From an uncultured SAR116 cluster alpha proteobacterium (GTDB lineage Bacteria > Pseudomonadota > Alphaproteobacteria > Puniceispirillales > Marisalimonadaceae): 37,826 nucleotides of DNA. Positions 8,820-16,531 of this stretch are shown here, piece after piece (within the stretch, counting starts at the first letter, position 1; each line of letters begins with the position of its first letter). Under the pieces are notes generated by a model, which did no database searches, had not been told where the DNA came from, and worked only from the letters and a program-made list of their open reading frames with translations. The position numbers were made by a program, and so were the translations under genes. Where the stretch lies: the NCBI GenBank assembly GCA_902618025.1, contig CACMYY010000014.1:1-37826 (forward strand). Reading direction: 5' to 3'.

Positions 8820-9200
8820 CTATTTAAGGGTTTGTTTTGAAATTGCCCAAGTAATAAAATCTTCTGATTCCTTTGATAAATCATGACATAAATTTAGATA
8901 TTTATCTAACAACTCCTTGCCAAACTTAGATATAATTGTACCTTTGTTTCCTTTTTGTTTTATAAAAACAGGATGTGCAAAAGCATCTTCAACACTTTTT
9001 AGGAGTTTCTCTGCTCTTTTGGTACTCATGCCCATTGTTTTTGCAGCTGAACTTATAGATCCTTTTAAATTAATAAGTTGGATCAGTTGCATTTTGCCAG
9101 CACCAATCATATGCCCATTAAAATATACTTTGATTTTAACCCCATTATTGTTTGCTAATTCAGGCGGAAAATTATTTTTAATTTTTTTTAAATTTTTCAT
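8820..9200 (-). CDS. ModE N-terminal-type winged-helix regulator lacking a molybdate-binding domain
   Basis: A probable DNA-binding regulator. Residues 32-75 match the ModE/LysR-like helix-turn-helix: IGAGKMQLIQLI, then GSISSAAKTMGMSTKRAEKLL, with the wing and a GKELLDKY helix following. At 126 residues it stops after the DNA-binding and dimerisation part; full ModE proteins carry two further TOBE/molbindin domains that sense molybdate. It therefore cannot bind molybdate in the classical way unless through a partner. Its position beside mobA-mobB and moeA supports a role in molybdenum metabolism, by inference. It starts with ATG and I see no strong ribosome binding site. Confidence 0.8.
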   Translation of the reverse strand: MKNLKKIKNNFPPELANNNGVKIKVYFNGHMIGAGKMQLIQLINLKGSISSAAKTMGMSTKRAEKLLKSVEDAFAHPVFIKQKGNKGTIISKFGKELLDKYLNLCHDLSKESEDFITWAISKQTLK

Positions 9201-9315
9201 TATAAAATTATTATATTAGTTAAATAGATTAAATTAAAGAAACAATACAATACTAATCTAATTTGAGTTATGATATTATTAAAATTAAAATAATAATCTA
9301 AAAGCAATAGAATTA

Positions 9316-9417
9316 ATGCTAAAAGAATTAGGAAAAGGTTTATTAGGCATTGCCATTATACTAATTTTATTTTTTTTCTTTTTAGGAATTAAAACATTTA
9401 TCATAACTTCTTTTTAA
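9316..9417 (+). CDS. Putative 33-residue single-pass membrane peptide
   Basis: A short open frame from ATG to TAA encodes a charged N terminus (MLKELGKG) followed by one strongly hydrophobic stretch (residues 9-25) and a short tail. It ends directly before the dehydratase gene, whose ATG is 9 bases downstream. The topology is plausible for a small membrane protein and the size is too short for routine gene callers. There is no clear ribosome binding site, and AT-rich DNA readily yields hydrophobic frames by chance, so this is tentative. Conservation in relatives would settle it. Confidence 0.33.
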   Translation: MLKELGKGLLGIAIILILFFFFLGIKTFIITSF

Positions 9418-9426
9418 TTGAATTTA

Positions 9427-10653
9427 ATGAAAATTACCTCAATAGAAACAATACATAATAAAAATTTTTCTAACCTAGTATGGGTTAAAATTCATACAGA
9501 CGAAGGTTTGACTGGATTAGGTGAAACTTTTAGAAATCCAAACGCAATTATTAGCTACATTCATGAAAGTTGCGCTCCTTATTTGTTAGGGAAAGATCCA
9601 CTTAGAATTAATGAACATGCTGATAATTTATTAAATTGGACTGCTAATAGATATATTGGTTATCCCACAAGATCTGTAGAATATAGGGGTAACTCAGCAA
9701 TTGACATTGCTTTATGGGATTTAAAGGCTAAATCAAGTAACTTAAAGTTAGTTGATATTTTAGGTGGACCGTGTAGAGATAAAATACCAATTTACAATAC
9801 TTGTGCTGCTAGTGGATATAACTGGAATGCGAATTCTTCATCTCGATTAGTGAGTGAGCTTAAATCAAAGCAAAATAAAGAAACCTATGATGACCTTGAG
9901 CTCCAGACACAAAATCCAGGAGACCTTGCGCAAAGTCTTTTAGATGAAGGTATTAAAGCAATGAAAATTTGGCCATTTGACGAATTTGCTTTTATCAATA
10001 AAGGTCAAATGATTTCATTAGAAAATCTTAAAAAAGGTATAAATAGAATAAAAAAAGTTCGTGACGTAGTTGGTAGTAAGATTGATATTATGTTAGAATA
10101 TCACTCACTATGGCAATTAGCTCCAGCAATAAAAATTGCTAAGCATGTTGATGAATTTGATGTCTTTTGGCATGAAGATCCAATTAATATGGCTCATTTA
10201 AAAGACTTAGCTGAATTTAAGCAAAACACAATAGCCCCTATAGCGGGTAGTGAAGCTCTAGGTACAGCTATTTGGTATCGTGATGCTCTTTCTTTAGGAG
10301 CTATCGATTATATGCATTACGACTTAGGTTGGATTGGAGGTATAACTGAAGCAATTAAAATATCTGGTATAGCTCATGGAAATAATAGGATGATGTGCCC
10401 ACACGATTGTACAGGACCAGTAGTTTGGATTGCAAACTTACATATTAGTCTTGCATATCCGAATGTAATGATTTTAGAGAGTGTTCGATCATTTTATAAT
10501 GGTTTTTATAAAATTTTAGTTGATAATTTACCAGAAGTGCAAAATGGTTTTGCACTGCCAATGAAAGGTATTGGATTAGGTGTAGATTTAAATAGTTCCC
10601 TATTAGCTTCTCAAGACACTAACCAAAAAATTACTACCACACGTGATATATGA
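9427..10653 (+). CDS. Enolase superfamily (mandelate racemase/muconate lactonizing) enzyme, probable sugar-acid dehydratase
   Basis: A Mg-dependent enzyme that abstracts the proton alpha to a carboxylate, most likely dehydrating an aldonate to a 2-keto-3-deoxy acid. Numbered from the ATG at 9427, metal ligands are Glu224 (MLEYHS), Glu250 (WHEDP) and Glu276 (AGSEAL). Base candidates are Lys180 (AMKIWPFD) and the Asp299/His326 dyad (YDLGWIGG, CPHDCTG). ATG 9427 is preferred over TTG 9418 because homologues commonly begin MKIT. The gene overlaps the mutarotase by ATGA, so the two are translationally coupled. Given the neighbouring gluconolactonase, IdnD and IdnO, gluconate or a stereoisomer is a candidate substrate; this is inference. 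Confidence 0.85.
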   Translation: MKITSIETIHNKNFSNLVWVKIHTDEGLTGLGETFRNPNAIISYIHESCAPYLLGKDPLRINEHADNLLNWTANRYIGYPTRSVEYRGNSAIDIALWDLKAKSSNLKLVDILGGPCRDKIPIYNTCAASGYNWNANSSSRLVSELKSKQNKETYDDLELQTQNPGDLAQSLLDEGIKAMKIWPFDEFAFINKGQMISLENLKKGINRIKKVRDVVGSKIDIMLEYHSLWQLAPAIKIAKHVDEFDVFWHEDPINMAHLKDLAEFKQNTIAPIAGSEALGTAIWYRDALSLGAIDYMHYDLGWIGGITEAIKISGIAHGNNRMMCPHDCTGPVVWIANLHISLAYPNVMILESVRSFYNGFYKILVDNLPEVQNGFALPMKGIGLGVDLNSSLLASQDTNQKITTTRDI

Positions 10654-11540
10654 GTTATTTAAATGTAATAAAACTAACAACTGGTAGACTGAAATTAGAT
10701 CTCATACCGGAGCTTGGAGGGAGAATAAACAAATTAGTTTTTGACGAATTTCACATTTTTCATCCGTTTCAAATTCAAAGTATAAAACCATTACAGTCTT
10801 ATAAGGGTGGAAATTTTTGTTTAGTACCTTTTTCAAATAGAATAAAAAACTCTAAGTTTAATTTTAATCAATTAGAACTTAGATTAGCCAAGAATGATCC
10901 ACCTAATGCAATTCACGGGCATGCATATTTAGGAAAATGGAATACATTAAAAAAAACAGAGAGCTATGCTGTTATTGTTTATAAGCATATAGCAAATAAA
11001 TTTGGTTGGCCATGGTCCTATGAGACATTTCAAACAATAACTTTAGATGATAATAATATTGTTTTAGAATTAGATATTCTAAACAAATCAAACAACCCAA
11101 TGCCATTTGGATTTGGAATTCATCCATATTTTAATTTTAATGACAAGGTTAAATTGAAATTTTCTGCTGAAAGAGAATGGTTAGGTTGCCCTGAAGAATT
11201 TCCGATCGAAACTAAGACTGTAGAAAATAATTTTGATCATAAAAAAGGAAGTGAACTATCGAAAAAACAAAAAACAATATGTTATGAGAATTTCAAAGAA
11301 GAGATTGAAATATTTTGGGTCTCAAATCGAAAAAAAGTAAAGATCAAAACAGATAAAATTTTCAAACATTTAATTATACATGTCCCAGAACACGCCAGGT
11401 ATTTTTGTGTTGAGCCTGTAAGTCATCCTACTGATGGGTTTAATTTAGCATATAAAAAAATTGAAAATATAAATTATAACATTTTAATGCCTAATCAGAA
11501 AATCAAAGGTTTAATAAAGATTGAAATAGACAATTTTTAA
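10650..11540 (+). CDS. Aldose 1-epimerase (galactose mutarotase family)
   Basis: Interconverts alpha and beta anomers of an aldose. Motifs include ELGGRINKL (21-29), NAIHGHAYLG with His89, GFGIHPYFNF with catalytic His158, and CVEPVSHPTDGFNL with general base Glu255. The 296-residue length fits. It follows the dehydratase with an ATGA overlap and ends tail-to-tail with the gluconolactonase, sharing a TTAA at the stops. A mutarotase would supply the anomer required by a sugar dehydrogenase, whose lactone product would go to the gluconolactonase. No aldose dehydrogenase other than the IdnD/IdnO-like enzymes is in the window. Confidence 0.87.
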   Translation: MSYLNVIKLTTGRLKLDLIPELGGRINKLVFDEFHIFHPFQIQSIKPLQSYKGGNFCLVPFSNRIKNSKFNFNQLELRLAKNDPPNAIHGHAYLGKWNTLKKTESYAVIVYKHIANKFGWPWSYETFQTITLDDNNIVLELDILNKSNNPMPFGFGIHPYFNFNDKVKLKFSAEREWLGCPEEFPIETKTVENNFDHKKGSELSKKQKTICYENFKEEIEIFWVSNRKKVKIKTDKIFKHLIIHVPEHARYFCVEPVSHPTDGFNLAYKKIENINYNILMPNQKIKGLIKIEIDNF

Positions 11541-12433
11541 CCATAAAAAGGAAAATGAATTCCTTTTATGCCAGGTATGCTTAATGCAAAAATGCCTCCA
11601 GCTTTAGGCTGTTGTTTGTTTGTTCCTTTTGTGATGTCACTCCCTATTGAAGTAACATACATAGTATCAAGTTTGGCCCCACCAAAAGCTATTTTTGTTG
11701 GTTTTTCTATTGGCATTTTTATTACCATATCTATTTTACCTTTTGGAGTAATTCTAACTAATTCCCATCCAGAAACTCCTGCCATCCAATAACAACCATC
11801 TGCATCAACACATCCACCATCTGGTCTTCCATTAATCTTATGAGTTTCAAAAAATACTTTTTTATTAGACCAAACACCATCTTCTAAATCATAATCATAA
11901 GACCATATGGTCCTGATCCACGGAACACTGTCAGAAACATAAGCTGTCTTATAATCGGGAGAAAATGCTAGACCATTGATGGTATAAAACCCTTCTAAAA
12001 TTTTTTTTATATTTCCTGATGGATGAAGGCAATATAGACTCCCTTCTGGTTCTTCTCCTTTACTCTTAGGATTTAAGGACATAGTTCCTGCATAAAACCT
12101 TCCCTTAGAGTCAACTGTTCCGTCATTGAATCTATTTTTGGGATTGTTATCCTTAGGATTGCAAAGAAAAGATATTTTCTCTTTTTTTTGATCTAATTCA
12201 AAAAAACCATTAGTTAAAGCTAACACTATATTTAAGTTTTTTTTAAGAGCAAAACATCCAATAAAGTCACCAACATTAATTATGCTATTTATTTTATTTA
12301 TTGGGTCAAATTTACATATAAAGTGATTATTAATATCAACCCAATATAAAATTTGGTCTTTTACTGACCAAATTGGGCTTTCTCCCAAATTAGCTTTTAT
12401 GTCTAGAACACAATCTACATTAACGTGGCTCAT
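11537..12433 (-). CDS. SMP-30/gluconolactonase family lactonase
   Basis: A six-bladed beta-propeller metal lactonase that opens an aldonolactone to the acid. Metal ligands predicted from family motifs are all present: Glu18 (GESPIW), Asn103 (NRFNDGT), Asn153 (TINGLAFS) and Asp205 (GRPDGGCVD), at almost the same positions as in SMP-30. Length 298 is typical and there is no signal peptide, so it is cytosolic. It is the last gene of the idnD-dctPQM run, 32 bases after dctM. The precise lactone is uncertain; the family is confident. Confidence 0.9.
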   Translation of the reverse strand: MSHVNVDCVLDIKANLGESPIWSVKDQILYWVDINNHFICKFDPINKINSIINVGDFIGCFALKKNLNIVLALTNGFFELDQKKEKISFLCNPKDNNPKNRFNDGTVDSKGRFYAGTMSLNPKSKGEEPEGSLYCLHPSGNIKKILEGFYTINGLAFSPDYKTAYVSDSVPWIRTIWSYDYDLEDGVWSNKKVFFETHKINGRPDGGCVDADGCYWMAGVSGWELVRITPKGKIDMVIKMPIEKPTKIAFGGAKLDTMYVTSIGSDITKGTNKQQPKAGGIFALSIPGIKGIHFPFYG

Positions 12434-12465
12434 AATATCTATTCATATATTTACACATGTACTTA

Positions 12466-13746
12466 TTATCTCATTAAATTAGGCAATGTTAGAGAAATAG
12501 CGGGAATAAATGTGGTTAACATAAGGGCCAGAAAGATAGCAAAATAAAATGGCCAAATTGTTTTAACTGCTTTTTCAATTGGTACTTTGCCGATTGCACA
12601 ACCCACAAATAGACAAGCTCCGACCGGTGGTGTGCATAATCCAAGCCCTAAGTTCATCATTAAAATCATACCAAATTGAAGTGGATCCATACCCAAAGAC
12701 ATAGTTAATGGTAAAAAAATTGGTGTGCAGATCAATATTAAGGCTGCCATATCCATTATCATACCCAACACTAAGAGCATAACATTTATCATTAATAAAA
12801 TTACAATGGGATTACTCGATATACCATTCATAAAGCTAATCATTTGTGATGGCACTTGGTAAAAAGTAAGCATATATCCAAATGCCGATGCACTTGCAAC
12901 AAGTATCATCACCATAGAAGTTGTTTTTACTGAATTAATGACGGCAATTTTGAAATTTTTCCAAGTTAACGCTCTATAAACAATTATAGTAACAACAAAG
13001 GCATACATTGTTCCAAAAGCACCAGACTCAGTAACAGTAAAAATTCCTGAAAGCACACCTCCCACTATTATCACTGCCGTAAACAAGCCAGGTAAGGCAG
13101 TTACAAAATGCATAAATAGCGTATAATATCCAGGAAAAAATTCAGATTTATATCCTCTTTTAACGGCAACCAAATATGCAACTAATGCTAAGCAAATGCA
13201 CATAACAACACCTGGAATTATTCCAGATAAAAAAAGTTGAGTAATTGAAACCCCTCCTCCAGTAGCCACAGCAAACAAAATCATATTGTGACTTGGAGGT
13301 ATCATTATTCCAGCTATGGAAGACGTGACTGTAACATTTACAGCGTAATCTTCGTCATATCCTTTTTCTTTCATTACGGGTATTAAGATGGAACCAAGAG
13401 CGGAAACGTCAGCGACAGCTGATCCTGAAATACCACCAAATAGCATTGAGGCAAACACATTGACAACACCAAGTCCGCCTCTTATTGCGCCAACTGCAGA
13501 TGAAGCTAATCTAACAAGCCTCACAGCTATCCCACCGTGAAACATTAATTCGCCAGCAAAAATAAAAAATGGAATAGCAAGTAGAGAAAAAACATTTATG
13601 CCCGAAATAATCCTTTGAAAAGCAATTATTAGTGGCAAACCTTCGAAATAAAACGCCGAAACTGCTCCTATACCTAGGGCAAATGCTACTGGAATACCAA
13701 TAATAACACCGAAGGCAAAAATTCCCATCATTAACAATAGACCCAT
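12466..13746 (-). CDS. dctM: TRAP transporter large permease (DctM type)
   Basis: The ion-coupled translocating subunit of a TRAP transporter in the inner membrane. The 426 residues contain about 12 hydrophobic segments and family motifs LAIPFFIFAGELM (55-67), FGGISGSAVADVSALGSILI (97-116) and IPPSHNM in the first half, mirrored by LMINLGLG-type and CTPPVGACLF segments in the second half. The start lies 8 bases after the dctQ stop, and the GAGGT ribosome binding site overlaps that stop, implying coupled translation. The substrate is probably a sugar acid given idnD and gluconolactonase in the same run. Confidence 0.94.
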   Translation of the reverse strand: MGLLLMMGIFAFGVIIGIPVAFALGIGAVSAFYFEGLPLIIAFQRIISGINVFSLLAIPFFIFAGELMFHGGIAVRLVRLASSAVGAIRGGLGVVNVFASMLFGGISGSAVADVSALGSILIPVMKEKGYDEDYAVNVTVTSSIAGIMIPPSHNMILFAVATGGGVSITQLFLSGIIPGVVMCICLALVAYLVAVKRGYKSEFFPGYYTLFMHFVTALPGLFTAVIIVGGVLSGIFTVTESGAFGTMYAFVVTIIVYRALTWKNFKIAVINSVKTTSMVMILVASASAFGYMLTFYQVPSQMISFMNGISSNPIVILLMINVMLLVLGMIMDMAALILICTPIFLPLTMSLGMDPLQFGMILMMNLGLGLCTPPVGACLFVGCAIGKVPIEKAVKTIWPFYFAIFLALMLTTFIPAISLTLPNLMR

Positions 13747-13754
13747 TGTCTACC

Positions 13755-14276
13755 TCATTTAGAAATTTTATTATTAGTCATTGTATCTATATAGTTCAAA
13801 ATGTGACCAACAGAAAAAAGTAAAATCAAACCACCACAAATCATTATCGGAACTGCTCGCAAGCCCTCAGGAAGATGTATCAGTGGTATTTGAGTGCCCC
13901 ATTTAAACAAGACTAATTCATAACTATAAATCATCATAAAAAATCCAAATATCATGATTAAAATATGATTTATCATATCCAATATGATTTTAATTGGAGC
14001 TGGAGATTTGTCTCTAAAAAATGTTACACCTAAATGAGTTTTTTTGTGTATCCCAACGGCTGCTCCTAAAAAACCTATAAAAACAATAAGTAACAATGAC
14101 GCTTGCTCTACCCATGTTGGGGTGGCATTTAAAACATATCTTCCATATACTAACCAACTAAATATAACAGTCATAGTAACAAGCGCAAAACCTGTTAATA
14201 TTTCACAAACATAAGCTAATATGTCGAGGAAATGTGTAAAGATTTTTAATAATCGCGAAGATTTTTTTGGGATAAT
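13755..14276 (-). CDS. dctQ: TRAP transporter small permease (DctQ type), with probable non-canonical start
   Basis: The small four-helix TRAP membrane subunit. The first in-frame ATG (14174) gives only 139 residues and cuts into helix 1. The frame stays open to a stop at 14289-14291 and adds KIFTHFLDILAYVCEIL and TGFALVTM before FSWLVYGRYVLN, restoring the usual first helix, while offering no ATG, GTG or TTG. AAAAGGAGA (14280-14288) is a strong ribosome binding site positioned for ATT at 14276 (gap 4) or ATC at 14273 (gap 7). I annotate from the ATT, giving 173 residues, normal for DctQ. The conserved YGRYVLNATPTWVEQ segment confirms the family. Start choice is inference. Confidence 0.8.
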   Translation of the reverse strand: MIPKKSSRLLKIFTHFLDILAYVCEILTGFALVTMTVIFSWLVYGRYVLNATPTWVEQASLLLIVFIGFLGAAVGIHKKTHLGVTFFRDKSPAPIKIILDMINHILIMIFGFFMMIYSYELVLFKWGTQIPLIHLPEGLRAVPIMICGGLILLFSVGHILNYIDTMTNNKISK

Positions 14277-14295
14277 AAATCTCCTTTTTATTTAT

Positions 14296-14331
14296 AAAAA
14301 AATTATTGGCCATAATGATATGGCCAATAAT
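14296..14331 (-). terminator. Intrinsic terminator or attenuator between dctP and dctQ
   Basis: A perfect 12-bp inverted repeat (14302-14313 and 14320-14331, arms containing TTGGCC/GGCCAA) has a 6-base loop. Read on the minus strand it is followed immediately by a run of U from the A tract at 14296-14302. It lies 10 bases after the dctP stop and before the dctQ ribosome binding site. Such hairpins between binding-protein and permease genes usually let the binding protein be made in excess by partial termination or 3' mRNA protection. Confidence 0.8.
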
Positions 14332-14341
14332 GATTTAAATG

Positions 14342-15319
14342 TTATTTAGTGTTTTTTATTAAATTAACTAATGGAACTAAGTTAGGATTAGCTGATAAAT
14401 ATTTGGTGTGAACAGGTTGCATTGCATCCATAAATGCTTTTTTGTTTGGAATTTCATTAAATTCAACACCAGCTTTCATTACTTTATCACGACTAGAAAT
14501 AGCTCTTTTTTCCCATAACGCTCTTTGCAATTTTGCTGACTCACGTGCAGCTTCCTTTACGGCTTTTTTGTTTTTGTTAGATAAGCTGTTATATACTTTA
14601 TCGTTTATACAAACACATTCAGGTATAATTAAATGTTGTGATAAAGAATAATATTTAGCAACTTCAAAATGACCGGTTGATTCGTATGATGGCCAATTAT
14701 TTTCTGCTCCATCAACAACTCCTGTTTTTAGTGATTGATAAACTTCTGAAAATGCCATGGGCGAAGGGTTTCCTCCTAAGGCTGAAATCATTCCAGAATA
14801 AAGGTCATTATTCATTACCCTAACTTTTAATCCTTTAACGTCAGATGGTTTCATAATTGGTTTTTTTGAATTGTAAAATGATCGAGCTCCTGAGTCGTAC
14901 CAAGCAAGTGCAACTATACCAATCTTTTCCATTCCTGCACTTATTTGGTCTCCAGCAGCACCATCTAAAGCACGGTGCATATGTCCCATATTTTTAAAAA
15001 TAAATGGTAATGACACCACATTTGCTTCTGGGGCCATTGGTCCCATAGGTCCCAAGTTAAAATTACCAATTTCAAGTCCACCTATTCTAACTTGTTCGAT
15101 AGCATCAGGTTGATTGCCCAAAACACCAGAGTGAAACATTTTTAATGTAATTTCGCCGCCAGTTTTTTGTTTCACTAACTCTGCAAATTTATCCATAGCA
15201 ACAGTATTAGGATAGCCTGGTTTATGAATATTCCATCCACGCCATTCCTTTGCAATAGCTACAGTGGATAAAGTAGATGCTATAGCAAAGCTAAGTATTA
15301 TGTTTTTAAGATTTTTCAT
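14342..15319 (-). CDS. dctP: TRAP transporter periplasmic substrate-binding protein (DctP type)
   Basis: A periplasmic receptor that captures the substrate for the DctQM permease. It starts with a Sec signal peptide, MKNLKNIILSFAIASTLS, with predicted cleavage after AIA (residue 23). The conserved GLKVRVMNN (Arg167, which normally salt-bridges the ligand carboxylate) and the following SPMAFSEVYQSLKTGVVDGA (about 185-204) are typical of TRAP receptors. The Arg implies a carboxylate ligand, consistent with an aldonate such as idonate or gluconate. AAGGGGAG upstream of the ATG is a strong ribosome binding site. It is the first transporter gene after idnD, 73 bases downstream of it. Confidence 0.94.
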   Translation of the reverse strand: MKNLKNIILSFAIASTLSTVAIAKEWRGWNIHKPGYPNTVAMDKFAELVKQKTGGEITLKMFHSGVLGNQPDAIEQVRIGGLEIGNFNLGPMGPMAPEANVVSLPFIFKNMGHMHRALDGAAGDQISAGMEKIGIVALAWYDSGARSFYNSKKPIMKPSDVKGLKVRVMNNDLYSGMISALGGNPSPMAFSEVYQSLKTGVVDGAENNWPSYESTGHFEVAKYYSLSQHLIIPECVCINDKVYNSLSNKNKKAVKEAARESAKLQRALWEKRAISSRDKVMKAGVEFNEIPNKKAFMDAMQPVHTKYLSANPNLVPLVNLIKNTK

Positions 15320-15392
15320 TTAAACTCCCCTTAAATTATATTACTTATAATCATGCATTGATTGAATTGTTAGAGTCAACTTCAAATTGGGT

Positions 15393-16424
15393 CTAAAATG
15401 ATAATTGTACTTTCATACTTTGTTCATCACTATTCAATGCCAATTCAAAAGCTTCTTTAGCAGAATTAAAATCTACTTTATGAGTAATTAATGGATTCAC
15501 ATTTATTAATTTTTTTTTCATCATATTAACAGCTAGTTCAAACTCAGCATGAAATCTAAATGAACCTCTTAAATTCAACTCTTTTGTTGTAACTGATACT
15601 AAAGGAATAAAGACATCTCCACCAAGACCAAGTTGTATCAAAGTGCCTTTTGGTTTCAGGCAATTTATTGAGTCACTTATACCTTGTGCAGATCCTGAAC
15701 ATTCAATTGCTATGTCAAAATACCCTTTGTTAGATTGATAAATTTTTAGTTCATCACTTTCTTCATAAACATTTATAATTTTATCTGCACCTACAGAATT
15801 AGAAAATGTGAGGGCATTTGTAGAAATATCTGTCACTATTATTTTTTCCGCTCCAGCTCTTCTAGCAGCTGCTACGCATAACGTCCCGATAGGTCCTGAT
15901 CCAGTAATTAAAACTTTTTTCCCAAAAATTTTACCTGCTTGTTTTATAGCATGAAGACACACAGCAAGTGGCTCAGCCATTGCAGCCTCTTCTGAAGACA
16001 GACCGTCAGCTGGAACACATTGATAGTCTTCAGCTATTAATTTTTCTCTAAACGCACCTTGAATATGTGGAAAAGGCATCGCTGAGCCATAAAATTTCAT
16101 ATTAATGCATTGAATTTGATTTCCGTTTAAACAAAAGCTACATTTATTACACGGCCTTGACGGTGATACAGAAACTAATTGTCCAATTGATAAATTTTCT
16201 ACATTTGAACCAATTTTTGAGATGGTTCCAGAAACTTCATGACCTAATATCATTGGTTCCCTTAATTTAATTTGTCCAAACCCACCATGTTTATAATAAT
16301 GTAGATCTGTTCCACAAATACCACCAATAGCGACATTAATTTCAACTTGATTAGGTTCTAAATTATCTAATGGATAATCTTCTATCCGTAAGTCTAATGG
16401 ACCATGAATCTTTAAAGATTTCAT
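15393..16424 (-). CDS. idnD: Zinc-dependent medium-chain dehydrogenase, L-idonate 5-dehydrogenase-like
   Basis: Oxidises a polyol or sugar acid with NAD(P). Catalytic zinc ligands are Cys37 (GGICGTDLHYY), His62/Glu63 (LGHEVSG) and Glu151 (AEPLAV). Structural zinc cysteines are 92, 95, 98 and 106. The coenzyme motif is GSGPIG (175-180). Similarity to E. coli IdnD is recognisable in RPCNKCSFC, NMKFYGSAMPFPHIQGAF and the CGTDLHYY segment. AAAGGCG precedes the ATG. It leads the minus-strand operon with the TRAP transporter and is divergent from an IdnO-like gene, 107 bases away, which strengthens the idonate call. Sorbitol or L-galactonate dehydrogenases are close alternatives. Confidence 0.82.
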   Translation of the reverse strand: MKSLKIHGPLDLRIEDYPLDNLEPNQVEINVAIGGICGTDLHYYKHGGFGQIKLREPMILGHEVSGTISKIGSNVENLSIGQLVSVSPSRPCNKCSFCLNGNQIQCINMKFYGSAMPFPHIQGAFREKLIAEDYQCVPADGLSSEEAAMAEPLAVCLHAIKQAGKIFGKKVLITGSGPIGTLCVAAARRAGAEKIIVTDISTNALTFSNSVGADKIINVYEESDELKIYQSNKGYFDIAIECSGSAQGISDSINCLKPKGTLIQLGLGGDVFIPLVSVTTKELNLRGSFRFHAEFELAVNMMKKKLINVNPLITHKVDFNSAKEAFELALNSDEQSMKVQLSF

Positions 16425-16531
16425 TAGTTACGCCTTTGTTATATTAGAGAATAAAACTTAAATTCTATAAAGATAATTAGCAATCTTTTTATTATTACTG
16501 TACTTTTACATTAATCTAAAATGGAGAAAAA

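Noticed and set aside
11541-11570. Imperfect inverted repeat (CATAAAAAGGAA / TTCCTTTTATG) at the mutarotase/lactonase convergence
   Set aside because: It is inside the lactonase coding end, AT-rich with a bulge and lacks a clear U tract beyond the stem, so I do not call it a terminator, although a weak bidirectional one is possible.
14174-14176. ATG 14174 as the dctQ start
   Set aside because: It cuts the first membrane helix and has no good ribosome binding site, while a strong site and coding sequence lie upstream.
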